A stretch of 64,000 nucleotides of DNA from Isoetes taiwanensis. Taxonomy: Eukaryota > Streptophyta > Lycopodiopsida > Isoetales > Isoetaceae. Positions 1-11,972 of this stretch are shown in pieces (within the stretch, counting starts at the first letter, position 1; every line of letters starts with the position of its first letter). The notes under the pieces are model-generated. The model saw only the letters and a list, made by a program, of their open reading frames with translations, ran no database searches and was not told the DNA's origin. Location of the stretch: assembly GCA_021234155.1 (NCBI GenBank), contig JAJEKV010000114.1, forward strand, positions 286,620-350,619. Direction: 5' to 3'. A program made the position numbers and the translations under genes.

Positions 1-261
1 GTCGCTGAGATGTGGAATTGTGGTGCGCTTAAGCCTTTCATCCAAATCATTGTTTGAACGGATCTCCTGATGGCCTCTAGCAACTCCGTAAGGAACAGGG
101 GCTTGAGTAGCGGGGGTTATGGGATGGAGGATACCCCTGTGATCAAGATCAACAGATAAATTGTCCCAATGAGGAACACCATGAGAAATTGGATCCATTG
201 GAGAAGAAGAAGGCAGCAAATTGTCAAAGTTTCCAAAAAGGATAGTGTCTGAAGGTTGATC
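1..261 (-). CDS. Exon of an unrecognised protein-coding gene, cut by the window edge
   Basis: Reading leftwards from a good 3' splice site (TTTCCTTTCAG at 262-272 on the minus strand), 87 codons are open without a stop to base 1. The peptide starts DQPSDTILFGNF, has a Ser/Pro/Asp/His-rich low-complexity middle, and ends with the charged stretch NDLDERLKRTTIPHLSD. The composition looks like a disordered region of a regulatory protein, but I recognise no domain and give no function. Upstream exons were not found: frames at 273-1217 on this strand look like intron or chance frames. The exon continues beyond the left edge, so its donor site and the rest of the protein are not in the window. Confidence 0.55.
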
Positions 262-1906
262 CTGAAAGGAAATCAGATTTTGAAGCACTGAGGATCGATC
301 AGAGGCGGAAAGGTTCGCGAATGCGTGCAGAAGGGCCAAATGTTTAGGGTGTTTTGGTAAATTAGAGACCATTGCGAAAAATTCAGGTGGAAACAACAAA
401 AGTTCATGCAAATTTTTAACAATTGGAAAGGGGAAAAAGATAACAGGAAACAGAGGACAGAAACTAATAGCATGAAACAGAATTAACCCAAAGAGATCTG
501 GATGCCATACACAATGAATTAATCGAATGCCAAAGTGACCTGATACAATTCAAAAGAATTTTAGGGGGAAATTCCACTGAATTGAGCAGGATCTTGAGGA
601 GAGTAGACTTCGACAGAAATCATGTAGTCCAACCAATCACAATGAACTCGACAATTCCCTGCTGGACCGAATGCACTTGAACCCACAAATTCTTCTAGCC
701 ACGAATTTGTGATTTGAACTTCAAATTCAACAGTGCTTGGCACAAAGGAGTGCTCAGAGAAGAACAAATTGTCCGGGAAGAACTGATGGATAATTAAGGA
801 GTTCCAAAGATCAGAAGTCGAGCCTTTCAAAAATCCACATGAAATTCTAGTTTTCTCCCTTATAATTGTGAAAACTGAGGTTTCCATGAATCAAACGAAA
901 GAAAAGGTGATGCTGCTGCATAAGTATAGTAAAAAGGTAGTCAATTTGAAGAACAGAATGTGAAGAATCCAACTGTAGCTACCCTTCTACAAGGGCAGCA
1001 GATTGATCCACAAAAATTCTGCTTCAAATCTCAGAGAATTCAAATTTCCCCATATTTTGAACCAAGAAAATGCTTGTAACAGAAAATATGGGAAAAAGAC
1101 AAAAAAGGCAAGAAAATAGGCGCACGTCCATTTTCTATTCAGGTTTAGTTTTTGGAGTATTGTATTTGCTAGATGAGATCCTAGCAAGTATTTTGTAAAA
1201 TGTTTTTTAGTTAACACAAACTATTAACACACAACTAACATTACTAACACTAACCATTGCATTTGACACATTTAAATTAAAATCCCCCTCAAACCCCCTT
1301 TGGTTTGGGTGCATATTCACACGGGGGGTTACGTAGGGCAGTGAGAGCCTCAAAAAATTTACAATACATGTACAAAATTAATACCATTAAGTATATTCTC
1401 TCAAACCTTATAGTATTTTGTAAACCTTAATATACAGTATACAAAAACTTGTACATGCATACCCCACAAACGAGGATCGCTATGTACGGTCCAGATCTTG
1501 GAATAAAGGGCAAATATGCCCATCCGACAGCTCTCATTGCACATTTTAAATGTTAAGGGTGGTATGCATGGACACACACTTCGTAAGACAATGGAATAAC
1601 ATTAAATTATTCTGGTCACATTATCAATCATTATCCCAACATTCTTGGCAGTAATATATTGTGAAGGCATTTTGTGGATGACATGTGTCAATTCCAAACG
1701 CGAGACGAAAATATTTACTCATGACTCCGCAATTATTATTCTGATGCGTATAGGATTTTCGTACACTGAGGCGCCTAAGCATATGATTTAAGCACTAGCC
1801 TTCTCCAAAGCTAGCTTCTTCCACACTTAAGCTTCCGCCTCCTTACTCCCCTTCCGCTCTTAATCCGTCCTCAAGCTATTAATTCTCAAGCTCTTATTCC
1901 TTAAGC
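262..1906. other. Intron or intergenic DNA with no supported gene
   Basis: AT-rich sequence. Minus-strand open frames at 561-887 and 987-1217 lack recognisable domains or convincing splice context, so they are not called. The last 100 bases before 1907 are pyrimidine-rich with repeated TTAAGC/TCAAGC words and probably form the leader of the next gene. Confidence 0.5.
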
Positions 1907-2310
1907 ATGGACTCAAGCGCATGTAGCCTGAACTTGGAACCCGAGTACGTGGTTAAGCAAATGCCTGAGGTTGGGGACGTAGCTCCGCAATACAAAGGCT
2001 TATTTTTCTTTGAGCCAACTAATGCGGAAGAACCGACGGAGACTGAAGACCGGGAAGATGTGAAAGGTAATTACCGTTTTTTTTTTACTCATGCTTAATG
2101 CTTCTTTTTTTTCTTTGCCTGATTAATTATTTTTTTGTTGCAGAAGAGGATACCGCAGCAACTGGTGGAAACCTGGCGGAGGAGGAGGAGGAGGAGGAGG
2201 AGGAGGAGTCCGAGGACATCATGCACTCGGAGGAGGAGAAGCAGTACCTTTACGGGAGCTGCTATAATGAAGAACCGGAGGAGAATGTGTGGTCTTCACC
2301 AAGCCCCTGA
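1907..2310 (+). CDS. Small acidic protein, two exons (1907-2066, 2144-2310)
   Basis: Exon 1 runs from ATG at 1907 to 2066 (donor AAAG|GTAATT). The 77-bp intron ends TTTTTTGTTGCAG at 2143. Exon 2 runs from 2144 to TGA at 2308-2310. Together they encode an intact 108-residue protein: codon 54 is split G|AA across the junction and the frame stays open. The N-terminus is MDSSACSLNLEPEY; the middle is strongly acidic with a run of ten Glu encoded by GAG repeats (about 2177-2207); the C-terminus has EEKQYLYGSCYNEEPEENVW. No signal peptide or membrane segment is visible. I do not recognise the family. Correct splice signals and a kept frame support a real gene, though a captured or orphan gene cannot be excluded. 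Confidence 0.6.
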
Positions 2311-3524
2311 ACTAACCCTTGGACAGACTCACCTGAACCCACCCTGGACAGACTCACCCTGAACCCATCTTGAACAGAAGGCCTTCTGGCCATTTTTTTT
2401 TGTAAAAAAGTTTTTTTGTATATGAATATAATGGAATGATCGGCTTCTAATTCACTTCTTTTTTGTCATTCTTAGTTCTTTCAATATGAAAGTCATCTGT
2501 TTATCTTACTTCTACATAAACTTTGTGCTTCTTTGAATTCTGTTGAATGGAATAGTGATGTCTCTCAAACACTAAGCACTTTCAGCGGTGTTCTATCTCA
2601 AACACTAAGCACTTCCAAAAGTTGCAGCAGTGCATCTTAGTACACTGCTACCTTTAAGCAATTACATACTTAGTAACTGTCAAATTAGCAGCACCCTATG
2701 CACATTTTATATTAGGTTAGGAAATGTCATATGATTCATATTTTCCACCAAATCCTTATGTCATGTCTACACATAGATTGCCGCATCCGACTGGTCTATT
2801 GCTATATCATTTGGATGTCCATGCCAAACCAAAACATAATCAACCGAGTTATAGCGTTGGCAATGTTGCCATGTGGTTTGGAGAGCAAGATGGTTACATA
2901 GACGATGACAACGCTGCAGTATCAATGCGATGTGAACATTGATTCGAGGAATAATTATCTTCGATTTCAAAGAAAAAATGGGAGACTGTATTGTTGTTTC
3001 ATAATAAGATTAACAATTTTAATTTATTTTTAGAGCCACTATACAAAGTTTCCATTCAAAAGGATGGCACTAAAAAAGTCCATCATGACTCCAACAGGCA
3101 TTATGTGTATTAAGAAGAATGAATGGCAAAGGCAAATACCATGTATTTCTTAATAGTTTATTTTCAAATGGGGATTGCATATACGTGCCCCCTATTGTAG
3201 TGCATGGTCGCCCCTTGAGATCAGGACACTTCCACTTCTTTTGTAGATTTCTTCACACTATCTTGCTGCTCTTACTTGTGTTTGAGACAGTTCATGAGAG
3301 GGGGACGAAAACCTTTGAAATTAAATTGCAAATGTGAAAACTATGAGAATTGCATGTCCATGTAGTACCTGCTGATCTTGAAAATGGAATGCTCAAAGTC
3401 ATTAACTCATGGGCTAAAAATTTAAAACTGAATGGCACAGCAAATTCTAATATTATCAAAATTGAATATATATCCAATGCGCATTGTACATCATCTCCAA
3501 TGTACAGGACAATGAAAACAAGAG
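2311..3524. other. Intergenic stretch, no supported gene
   Basis: Contains the probable 3' end of the small acidic gene and open frames on both strands at 2724-2970, 3119-3337 and 3292-3568 that overlap one another and show no domain. A near-duplicate phrase (TCAAACACTAAGCACTT) occurs twice around 2566-2612. Nothing else is supported. Confidence 0.5.
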
Positions 3525-3528
3525 TAAA

Positions 3529-3550
3529 GGGTAGATGCATGAAAGGGTGT
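3529..3550 (+). repeat. Left terminal inverted repeat of element A
   Basis: GGGTAGATGCATGAAAGGG followed by TGTCC. Preceded by TAAA at 3525-3528. It matches the right end at 21262-21283 in inverted orientation for 18 of 19 bases; similarity fades inward. Confidence 0.75.
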
Positions 3551-3689
3551 CCAATATTATTTGTATAATGATGTAAAAATATACACTAGCCTAAAGTGAT
3601 TATAAGGTAAAATTTAAATTCTACATTAGTTGCCCACAATTAATGCAACTTGTCCACGTGAGAGGTTTTCGCCATTATTATTGGCAACC

Positions 3690-6600
3690 CACAAATTTGA
3701 CGCAATTTTGAACTCCCCCAAACGGATTGAAACTATTCCTAAACGGTTTCTTGAGGAATTGGAATCCTCTTTCTTCACGACAGATTGATCTTTGCATATG
3801 GAAGAAATAATTTCGGATCATATGGAAGAAACAATTTCGGAAGCATCGAATTCTAATCCTTTTCTTGATGAGGACTAGTATCATGCATTTCTCGGGACAG
3901 CCAAAGAAGATCGAAAAAAAAGGAATTGTGAGGGTCGGATATGGGACAAAAAAAAAACAGATTAGAAGGAAGGTGAATCACCACATCGATCACATAGTAA
4001 AGCAAGTTTCCAAGTTGAATCCAAAACAACAAAATACATTTGTTTGAAAGATTGCTACAGATCATCATAGATTAAACTTCTTATTTGACCCCTCATTATT
4101 GGAAAGCCTAAAGAGGCTATTGTAAAGAGAAATTTATTGGAAAACCTTAAGGATGGCCTTCAAGAAGTGAAAGCTGCTAATAGCAATGATAAACTTGCAG
4201 CCAAACACTCTGTTCTTGCCATGGTGGTTGGAAAGGAAGGAGAATTACAACAGACTTCATTGGCAGCCAAACTGCTCAAATTACATCCTAGAAATATGAA
4301 GCTAGCAAAGAAAAGAAGAAAAAAAGATGTCATTGTGTGGAGCAAATTTATGGGCATTGGCAAAAATCGAAAGCCAATAAGAAATGCCATAGATCAAGCT
4401 ATGAAGGACAGAGTTGCTCAATTCTGGTTAGATAATACAAAAGTGTCACCAAAAGTCAGAGATGTCATGAAGAAGAGGACTGAATCGATTCAATACATTG
4501 ACATTACACAGGTATGGTAGTATTTTTAGTCTAAATAGAATTCTAGGTTAGGAATGTAAAAGTCAAGTAGATCTGTTTGCATTCAAATCCAAAGAACATC
4601 AAATGTACTCTAGTTATGATCAAGCAGAAGTCATGTAGATCTATCCTACATTTCTTGTAGTGTAAATGCAAATGTTTTTTTCTCAGAAATAACTTTTAAG
4701 ATGTGCTCAAGATGTAGGCATACGAATATGTAAAAAAGTGTAGGATTGTAGTAGATGTCAATGTTGATATGATTTACATTTAGTCCAACTTGAAAACAAA
4801 TTACAAAATGTGTTATAGATGTAAGCATGAGAAAGTGATGTACAATAATGTAGGACTGTAGATGTCAAGAAAATATGTGAATTCTTCCTATGGAGTACAT
4901 TTTATGTAAGGATGTGAGGTTTTGGGAGATAATTTACATAGATGTGAAATTTTCAAAATGTGTGAATGATTCTAACCTTGTAATTTTGCAGGCTGAACTA
5001 TACCAGAGCTTTGTTGATCAAAGATCCGTAAGTCAAGATCGGCATTAGACGCTTCAATACTTAAAACCCTCTTGCATACGAAAAGCTAAAGGAGAGAAAT
5101 ACATGTTGTTGTGTGAAGCACGAAAGCGATTTATTCAAGAAGGCATTCAATATGATGAGGTCAAAATTTCACGAGAATTGTTTTTGCAATTGCATTGTGT
5201 GTGCTTCGTAAGCTAATGCTGGAATTTGTCAAGCCAAGAAGAAAAAAATTTTGATAATGTGAGCACGCTTTGGAGAGCCATGGTATGCCGAGGGGGCGCC
5301 GGTGAGGGAGTGGCACAAGCTAGCATGTATCAACTCAAAATGTGAAAGTTGTGGGAAAAATTAATTGAGTTGTGTCCTAGAGAAAAGGATGAAAGCGCTG
5401 AAGAATCAAGGATTGGCAAGTTTATAATTATGTAAATGAACCTTCAAGAAGGAACTTCCCGGCTGAAGTTAATTGACAAGAATGGCAAAGGTAAAGGATA
5501 TGTTGGACAAAGATGTTTGATCATATGTCCAAGTTTATATATCACAACTTTGTGGCACATTGGCAAAGCAAGCGCTTTAAGGAATCCATACGAACACTTC
5601 GTGGATGATTCAAGCTATCGCTTGTTGATTTCTCGAGAATTATACCTTGAAGCCATTTAATGAGATTCAAGCACAACATTGGTACAATGAACAAATTAGT
5701 ATTTTGGTTCATATTACCATGTTCAAGGTAAATGGAAAATTGAGGAAATGTGTGCATTCGCTTATTTCGTGATGACAAGATTCATGATACACACTTCGCA
5801 CAAGATGCATTCAAGATGCACCTCAAATGGTTGCAAGAGAATGGTGCTGGCCATATGAAATATCATTTGGTTTGGTCCGATGGGTGTGCAGCCCAATTTA
5901 AGTCAAGACGAAGCATTCTATCATGTAACAAGATATCATCAACAACATAAAATAAGAATGCAAAGTGGAATTTCTTTGGTTCGTGACATGGGAAAGGCAC
6001 ACACGATGGAGAAGGGGCAATTGATAAACCGTGGCTTGAAGCGAACAAAGAAAAAAAAGGATGGAAAGGTAGTAAAAAATGCAAAGAATCGCTTGTGAGG
6101 TCTTGAGGGAGAAAAAAATCAGATGTGGAGAGGGTATTTTGGGAGGTGATCGACATTGATCGATCCCAAAGATTTGATGTGCTTCCAAAAAAAGGGTGCA
6201 ATCAATTCATTGCGTGTCGCCAATAGATGCAAATGACCCAACAAAGTTATTGTGCGTGCCTCTTTCATGTTTTTGCAAGGCATGCATAAATTTTGATTGG
6301 CCTCGCTTTTTGTGAGGTCACACCATTGTGGCAAGTGGGAGTTGAGAAAAAACTAGAGCCTACTAATAGGATCGATCTTGGAGATGGTGAGAATGAGGTG
6401 GAGGGATTTATGGGCAAATGACATCGACAATATCGATGAGACACTTGCAGGTTGGTGATTATTTTGGAGCATTCACAGCCCGCATAATCATGAGGGGGTC
6501 CCTTATTATATCCTCCAATGCACGTATGAAACATGCACTTGAAGCGTATACTATGGATGACTATGGAAACTTATTTTATAGTGGTAATGAGGTTATTACG

Positions 6601-6780
6601 GGTAACTACTTTGAGCCGATACCGGCCGCCATCGGGTACAAGTTACTAAAAGGCAAGCAGTGTTTTGTCCATCCCGAAGTCGGTAATAGGGGTGAGATTT
6701 GCATTACAAACGCTTAAACACAAGATAAAAGGTGTTGCTTATGCATATGAACTGCCTCAATACCGCACGAGATGCTACTA
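3690..6780 (+). pseudogene. Decayed transposase-like gene of element A
   Basis: Successive plus-strand segments give a coherent but broken protein. A basic N-terminal part at 4137-4520 includes KDRVAQFWLDNTKVSPKVRD and ends at a donor-like site. After an intron, TTTTGCAG at about 4990 opens a segment with KAKGEKYMLLCEARKRF (about 5075-5135). A cysteine cluster WHKLACINSKCESCGKN lies at 5311-5361. HLVWSDGCAAQFKSRR ends near 5911. WNFFGS, then an in-frame TGA at 5984-5986, then HGKGTHDGEGAIDK follow. The C-terminal part at 6418-6717 includes YFEPIPAAIGYKLLKGKQC. The SDGxxAQFKxR and HGKGxxDGxGA motifs recall uncharacterised transposase-like proteins I know mainly from animals; SD may hold a catalytic acid. 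Several frameshifts and stops show it is dead. The family assignment comes from motif memory only. Confidence 0.6.
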
Positions 6781-8037
6781 GGAAGTCTCGCCGAGATTGT
6801 AGATGTTATGTGAACTCGCTTTTACATCGATTTACATAGTTAGATATTTCTCAATTTTTTTAGTAGTCCGCCATCGATCAGAGTCTTATGTAATGTAATT
6901 AAGTGCATGCAACTCTATAATTCTCAGAATTAAGAGATGTTGACTGTTGTACACCCTTAATATTTTTGGAATTGGCTCTAGGGCAGAAGAAAGAGTTATT
7001 ATTTAAAAAGAGTTGCTTGATTGTTGTACAAGGCAAACCCATAGTGAGGACATATTTATATGCAAATATGAAGATGCTGCAAAAGACAATAGTGTATTTA
7101 TATATTGATATTCAATAGAAAAAAGATGTTCACATTGATTGTAGATTGTTATGAATATTACACAACTCTTGCATGCATGTACATATCATCCCATGGACCT
7201 AGCCTTAGCCGTGGACCTGCATCATAAGAATACAACATGAAGGATAGAAGATATAAATTGCATATGCACTTATGAAAATACTCAAATACCTTGCTTTATG
7301 AAAACATGTCAAGGCGATGAAAGTGTGTCCAATAATGCATCTACAACAGCAACCTCTTCATCATGTAATCCATGAAATGCCTGAGTCCGAGGATGAGAGG
7401 TTGCCTCCGGGTTTCCTCGTAACCATCACACTCTCAAATACAAGTGTTGGGGATTTTAGCAAGCACCCATGTCATGAAGGCTTGTTGATTTAGCAAGCAT
7501 GAAGACATGTTGGGGATTTAGCAAGCAAGAGAGTCTTGTAGATGGAAGTATGGTCAATTAGAGCAACCAACATCTACTTCTATCAATAACACAATTGGGT
7601 GCTTCATGATCTATCTTCGATTGAAGCCGACTAAAAGGTTGGCTTGGTTTGATAGCATAAAATGATGGAGAATAAGTGTAAATGCAATTTTTGTGGCTTT
7701 CAATGACAACACATTGACAAGAAGAAAAAAAAAGTGCAAGCTTGGGACAAGAACATCAACTTGATATATTCTGATAGGTGCAAGTCAAATGTTAAGAACT
7801 AAATACATACAACATTTTGATCCCTTTGTGAATCTCTTTTTATAGTTTAAGCATTGCAGGTGCAATTACATTCAAATTGAACCGAGTATTGAGATAAGTG
7901 TATGGCGAGCCAAATTTATAACCCGCTACATGGTAGCAGCATTATCAAACAAGGTAGCAAGTTATAGCCTTTAACATGGCAACAAATCTATCTCTATAAC
8001 AATCTATCAAATACAATGGCAAAGATCCAAGTAAGAT
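6781..8037. other. Spacer between the convergent genes of element A
   Basis: No gene seen. Contains an imperfect tandem repeat at 7447-7533 built on TTGGGGATTTAGCAAGCA (three copies, period about 40) and AT-rich DNA. Confidence 0.5.
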
Positions 8038-9256
8038 TCAACTACCACTGGTCCCTTTGAATAGCATCTCCATCTTCACAAGCTTAAGTAGAGCATCCGC
8101 CAAAAAACTTCTCGCCGTGAGAGAGCGATAACGATGTGAAATCCAGCTAGATGTAACCTATGAAATAAGCAATAAATAATACACCAATGTTCGAATCAGT
8201 TCCCTACATGAAGCGTACGCAAGTTGAGAAAAGAACTTACTTTCAATTCCCTTCCAGAGACAAGACAGTTGACAAATTTATGCATGAAGCCCATCACATA
8301 CAACCCGCAAGACGTCAAGTCGGGCTGTTGAGGTACTTCGAGATGGTCAATCCCCTTCACATTGTTTCTCCTCACAAAATCCATGCCATTGAGGTTTGAC
8401 TCATTGATATAGTCAATATTTGTGTATGCAATCGCATATGTAAAAGCATTCATGTAAAATGGAAAAGAATAATTCGAAAGAAAAGAAGGTTGAAACATAC
8501 CCTCTAATTGCCTTTTCGCTTATTCGGATAGCCTTTCAGTGCTCTTAAGATGTAAATTGATGGTGCATGGAGAATTTTATCATTACCTTTCTCTCATGAA
8601 AGCAATATGGCCAAAGACAAAGTGCTCATTCTCAAGTACGTAGAAGAATATAATCGCACTTTAGCCATAACTAGCCCTTTAGTTCCCCTGCTTTACTATG
8701 TCTATAATAGATCTTGACGTGTCAATTCTTCTCTTATTTCCCGTAGCCTCCTTTGAAGCGTAAATAGTTATAAGATGGGTAAAATAAATCTTACTTTTCC
8801 ATTCCAAAGGCAAAGTATCATACAGTACCTAGTAACAAGAGAATAAGTTACATAAAGAATACAGTAACTTAATTACATAATTACATACTCTATTCTAAAG
8901 CAAAAGGCCAACCTTATTTTCTAAAACCTACTTACCCTTTTATCCCCTATCCCCGCACATTTAAACACTATCAAAACCCCGCTTCTACCCCTCTCAGCCT
9001 AGCAACACCTAAGGCAAGACAGGTTAGCTTAGCAGCCTATTCTATCTCTAACCTCTCAAGAAGCTAACCTATTCTAGCCTACAAGGCAAAAGCACAAAGA
9101 TATTACCTCGCCATAGAGTTCCACAAGGCGACTAGTCATTTTTGATTTGGTTGTACACAAATCTTGCACGCCAATATCCACCACTTTCATTGAGGATCGA
9201 GGACTGTTATTGAATGGCACAAAAGGAGTGTAGGAAGACAACTTCTTCGTCACATC
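8038..9256 (-). pseudogene. Ulp1-like (C48) cysteine protease domain exons, 3' part of the minus-strand gene of element A
   Basis: Four exon-like blocks lie between splice signals. First is 9256-9105: RDVTKKLSSYTPFVPFNN through MTSRLVELYGE, entered from TTGTAG and left at GAG|GTAATA. Second is a block near 8640-8580 with YVLENEHFVFGHIAFMRER, whose His could be the catalytic one, leaving at AG|GTAATG. Third is 8399-8241 with PQQPDLTSCGLYVMGFMHKF, where Gln and Cys (codon 8307-8309) match the Q...CG active-site signature of Ulp1/SENP proteases, leaving at AAA|GTAAGT. Last is an exon ending ADALLKLVKMEMLFKGTSGS with stop TGA at 8038-8040. Known members remove SUMO or related modifiers, and transposons of several plant groups carry such domains. 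The catalytic Asp is not clear and phases between blocks do not all agree, so the gene is probably decayed. The domain call rests mainly on the Q/C block and the C-terminal ADAL helix. Confidence 0.65.
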
Positions 9257-9474
9257 TCTACAATGAAGGATCAAAGTGTAAGTGTCAAATAATGCATGAT
9301 CAATAGCATAAATATATTAATACCTTGACCAATTGTCGCTTTCACCGATTTATGCCTATAAAAAGAAGTATGAGTTATTAATCCCTGCCAAGAATATAGC
9401 TAGAAACCATTCAACTAGCATGTATGCTTTATTAATATGCTATAAGTGCATGTCTAGCAGTTTATGCAACACAC

Positions 9475-10226
9475 CTTTTAGTAGATGTTGCCTCCTTTCT
9501 ATCTCGAGGATTTTTTTAGTCTTTGGGGTAGCATCCTCCGCCTCCATAAACTTTTGTGTGGCCTTGGCTACAGCCTCCAAGGCCCCTTCTACATCAAGAC
9601 TCTTATCTTCATCTGCTATTGATTCAAATTACAACCTTGAATATAAGTTGTTGCAAAGCTGAGAGTACTAAGAAACACGCATTTCGCTGCCATAGAATCT
9701 TCAATAGGTACTTTTTTCAACTTCAGAAAAAGATTAGGAAAAATTTTGTCATCATTCTTGCAAGCTAATTCAGCTTTGATCTTGAAAGTAACAACCTCAA
9801 ATTTAAAAAATTATCACACGGTAAAAAAGATAATGAATGTGATCACTCACCGATGGGCTCTTTTCCTTAACAATGAAGCCAACTTTCGGTTTCCACATCC
9901 GATATCCGCTGAGTTATGCTCTCACCGCAATCACACATTTTCCCAATTAGTTTATCTAAAATACAAATGGAGCTTATAGTCAAACTTATAATACAAGAAC
10001 TTACCTAGTATGGTTTTTGTCATCTCCTCATGTTGTCCTCAATACGTTTACGCTTTCTCATTGTGATACGACGCTGTTTTCGAGATGACATGGATGTGGA
10101 TGGACTCAAGAGACAAATGGCGCTATCTTTAGTTGATTTTTCAGCTCTTGAGACCTCTGAAAATGATAACTTCAACCCTTTTCCAGCAAAAAGATACTCT
10201 TTACACCGCATTATGACAAAGGGCAT
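9475..10226 (-). pseudogene. Central basic/helical exons of the element A minus-strand gene
   Basis: An exon from about 9778 (after TTTCAAG) to 9475 (AAAAG|GTGTGT) encodes IKAELACKNDDKIFPNLF, then, after a frameshift and one stop, IADEDKSLDVEGALEAVAK and further helix to KTKKILEIERRQHLLK. Another exon around 10226-10007 encodes SSRKQRRITMRKRKRIED, a cluster of basic residues that would fit a nuclear localisation signal, and ends at CTAG|GTAAGT. A smaller piece at about 9940-9855 ends at a strong GTGAGT donor. These link the RING-like exon upstream to the protease exons downstream on the same strand. I recognise no domain in them. Frameshifts within otherwise good exons indicate decay. Confidence 0.45.
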
Positions 10227-10896
10227 GAACGTAAGTCACTTCTCATTTTATCCTATATGTTGTTTACATTACCGCCATCAGTAGCTTCGTGTTTCTTGAT
10301 GCTACCAAGATCCGCAATTGAGATAGTAAATGCAATAAGAAACAATGAGAAATGTAAATTAGAGATAATCATAACAATAATCAGAAAACAGATGTAAACA
10401 TACATAATCATAGCATTAATCGTGAAATGATGTAAGACAACCGTGAATCAAATGCAATCAAAAGCAATGTAAGTAAATTTGAGAAATGCAAGAAATGTAA
10501 GGTAGATGTACCTAAAAAGAAGAAAGCAAAATATCATCCACAAATGTAAAGTGGAAACTTAGAAAGTACATTCATATGCATTATAATATGTCCTAATGTT
10601 ATATGTAAATGTAACAAGCAAATTCATAAGGTATTTATGACAGAAGATATGTACAAAATATGAAATGAATGTGTTCATGGGGTTACATCAAATTACACCG
10701 ACCTTCAAATACATTTACTTTAAGGACAACAAAGATAAATCCATGTAAAAGCTGAATGCCAATTTGGACTTTTACCTAACAAGCAACTAGATGTCTAGAT
10801 AGTAATGAAAATCACACATGTTCAAATCAAAGCAGTTAAGTACAAAGAGAATAGTAAAACAAATGTAATTAGTGAAGATAACATAATTAAAAATAC

Positions 10897-11203
10897 CTTG
10901 TTGAGTAGAGAGTCCCATGATTTGACGCAGATCTTCAGGCCACAAACACTCATGTATACACTGGTTTGTTGTGGAAACCTTGTATGATAGACAAAATAGA
11001 CAATAGGGATGTCCACAACATGGTAAAACCAGCAGTATAGAGTCGAGGCACTCATTGCAATTGCTACATGTATTCACATGGCCGGTTAATGCCCTTGATT
11101 CTGATGCAAGTAGAGGAGTAGGATGCAAGGAAATTACATCAGATTTTTCTACATATAATATCATTTCCTTTATTCTACTCTCACTAGCATCATTTGCCTC
11201 CAA
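10897..11203 (-). pseudogene. RING-like zinc-binding exon of the element A minus-strand gene
   Basis: The frame from 11203 downward encodes MEANDASESRIKEMILYVEK, then a Cys/His cluster CSNCNECLDSILLVLPCCGH followed by PYCLFCLSYK and a later CIHEC pair. The exon ends at CAACAAG|GTATTT (10897). The spacing C-x2-C, about ten residues, C-x-H-x2-C-x2-C, then a last Cys pair resembles a RING finger, the domain of many ubiquitin or SUMO E3 ligases. The last pair is C-x3-C rather than the usual C-x2-C, so metal binding is uncertain. The frame joins the coiled-coil segment upstream only through a frameshift near 11200. Its position in one transcription unit with a Ulp1-like protease domain suggests a composite modifier-handling protein, which is inference. 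Confidence 0.5.
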
Positions 11204-11969
11204 ATCCTCGCTGATTTTCTTGGATGGCAGCCTCTAATGCATGCAATTCATTTGTCAAACTCTCAATTGGCATCTTTAAGCCATTCATTTCTTCAATGAA
11301 ACTAGATTTTTCCTCTTCAAAGTGGGAGGCCAAGGCCATTTGCAAATCAGTTGGCTGCCCTGTCGAGCGTAAAGTCATCAGTTTGTTTAACTGAGTGTTG
11401 ATCTGTGCATCCTTGCTTTGCACAAACCTATTCAAGGTATTTCTCTCACCTTCTAACTTGCATAAATCAGATTCTAATGTTTTCCTTTTCTCTTTCATAT
11501 CCTTCATTTTGCTCATCAAGGTAGCAAAGATCCATTGCTTCTTTCAATCAACTTCTTCATTGCATCTATCTGCCGCCCAATCGACTTGCACCTTAGTTGT
11601 TTTACATTGATGATCTCAAGGTAACAACATCACCAAATCGAATCCTTTTGTTCCTTCTTTGCATGTACAAAGGCACTCTCTTTCACCTCTTCCCAATCAA
11701 TTTTGATGCCTTTATAGTGGAGTGCATAAGCTCGAGCAAAGTATAGAGGAATGTGATGGTTTGCAATGTCTTTCCCCGCTAAAAACATGCTCATAGATTG
11801 TATAAAAATCCCGTGATCCAAATTGGCTTGATCCTGTTGTCTTGGTAACCTCTCACTGCTGGTGCTTCAGAACCCCAGACTTCTTGGACCACTTGCAAAA
11901 GCCCTGGGTAAATAGTATCAAAGTTATTGGTTCTAAGCTGCTTAATGCTAACCTTATCAAACTCGGGCT
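11204..11969 (-). pseudogene. Coiled-coil and upstream exons of the element A minus-strand gene
   Basis: From the CACTA insertion point downward, PEFDKVSIKQLRTNNFDTIY leads through EVWGSEAPAVRGYQDNR. A one-base frameshift near 11830 then gives LDHGIFIQSMSMFLAGKD and a further stretch to about 11633. Next come IGRQIDAMKKLIERSNG (about 11560) and, in a shifted frame at 11519-11190, a heptad-rich segment beginning KMKDMKEKRKTLESDLCKLE, predicted coiled coil for about 90 residues. The segment has no recognised domain apart from the coiled coil. At least three frame changes over 750 bases, without clear introns, show decay. The original start lies across the CACTA insertion at 20959. Confidence 0.5.
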
Positions 11970-11972
11970 GCA

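Noticed and set aside
2135-2362. Arg-rich frame overlapping the small acidic gene
   Set aside because: It is the shifted frame of the GAG repeat that encodes Glu in the spliced gene.
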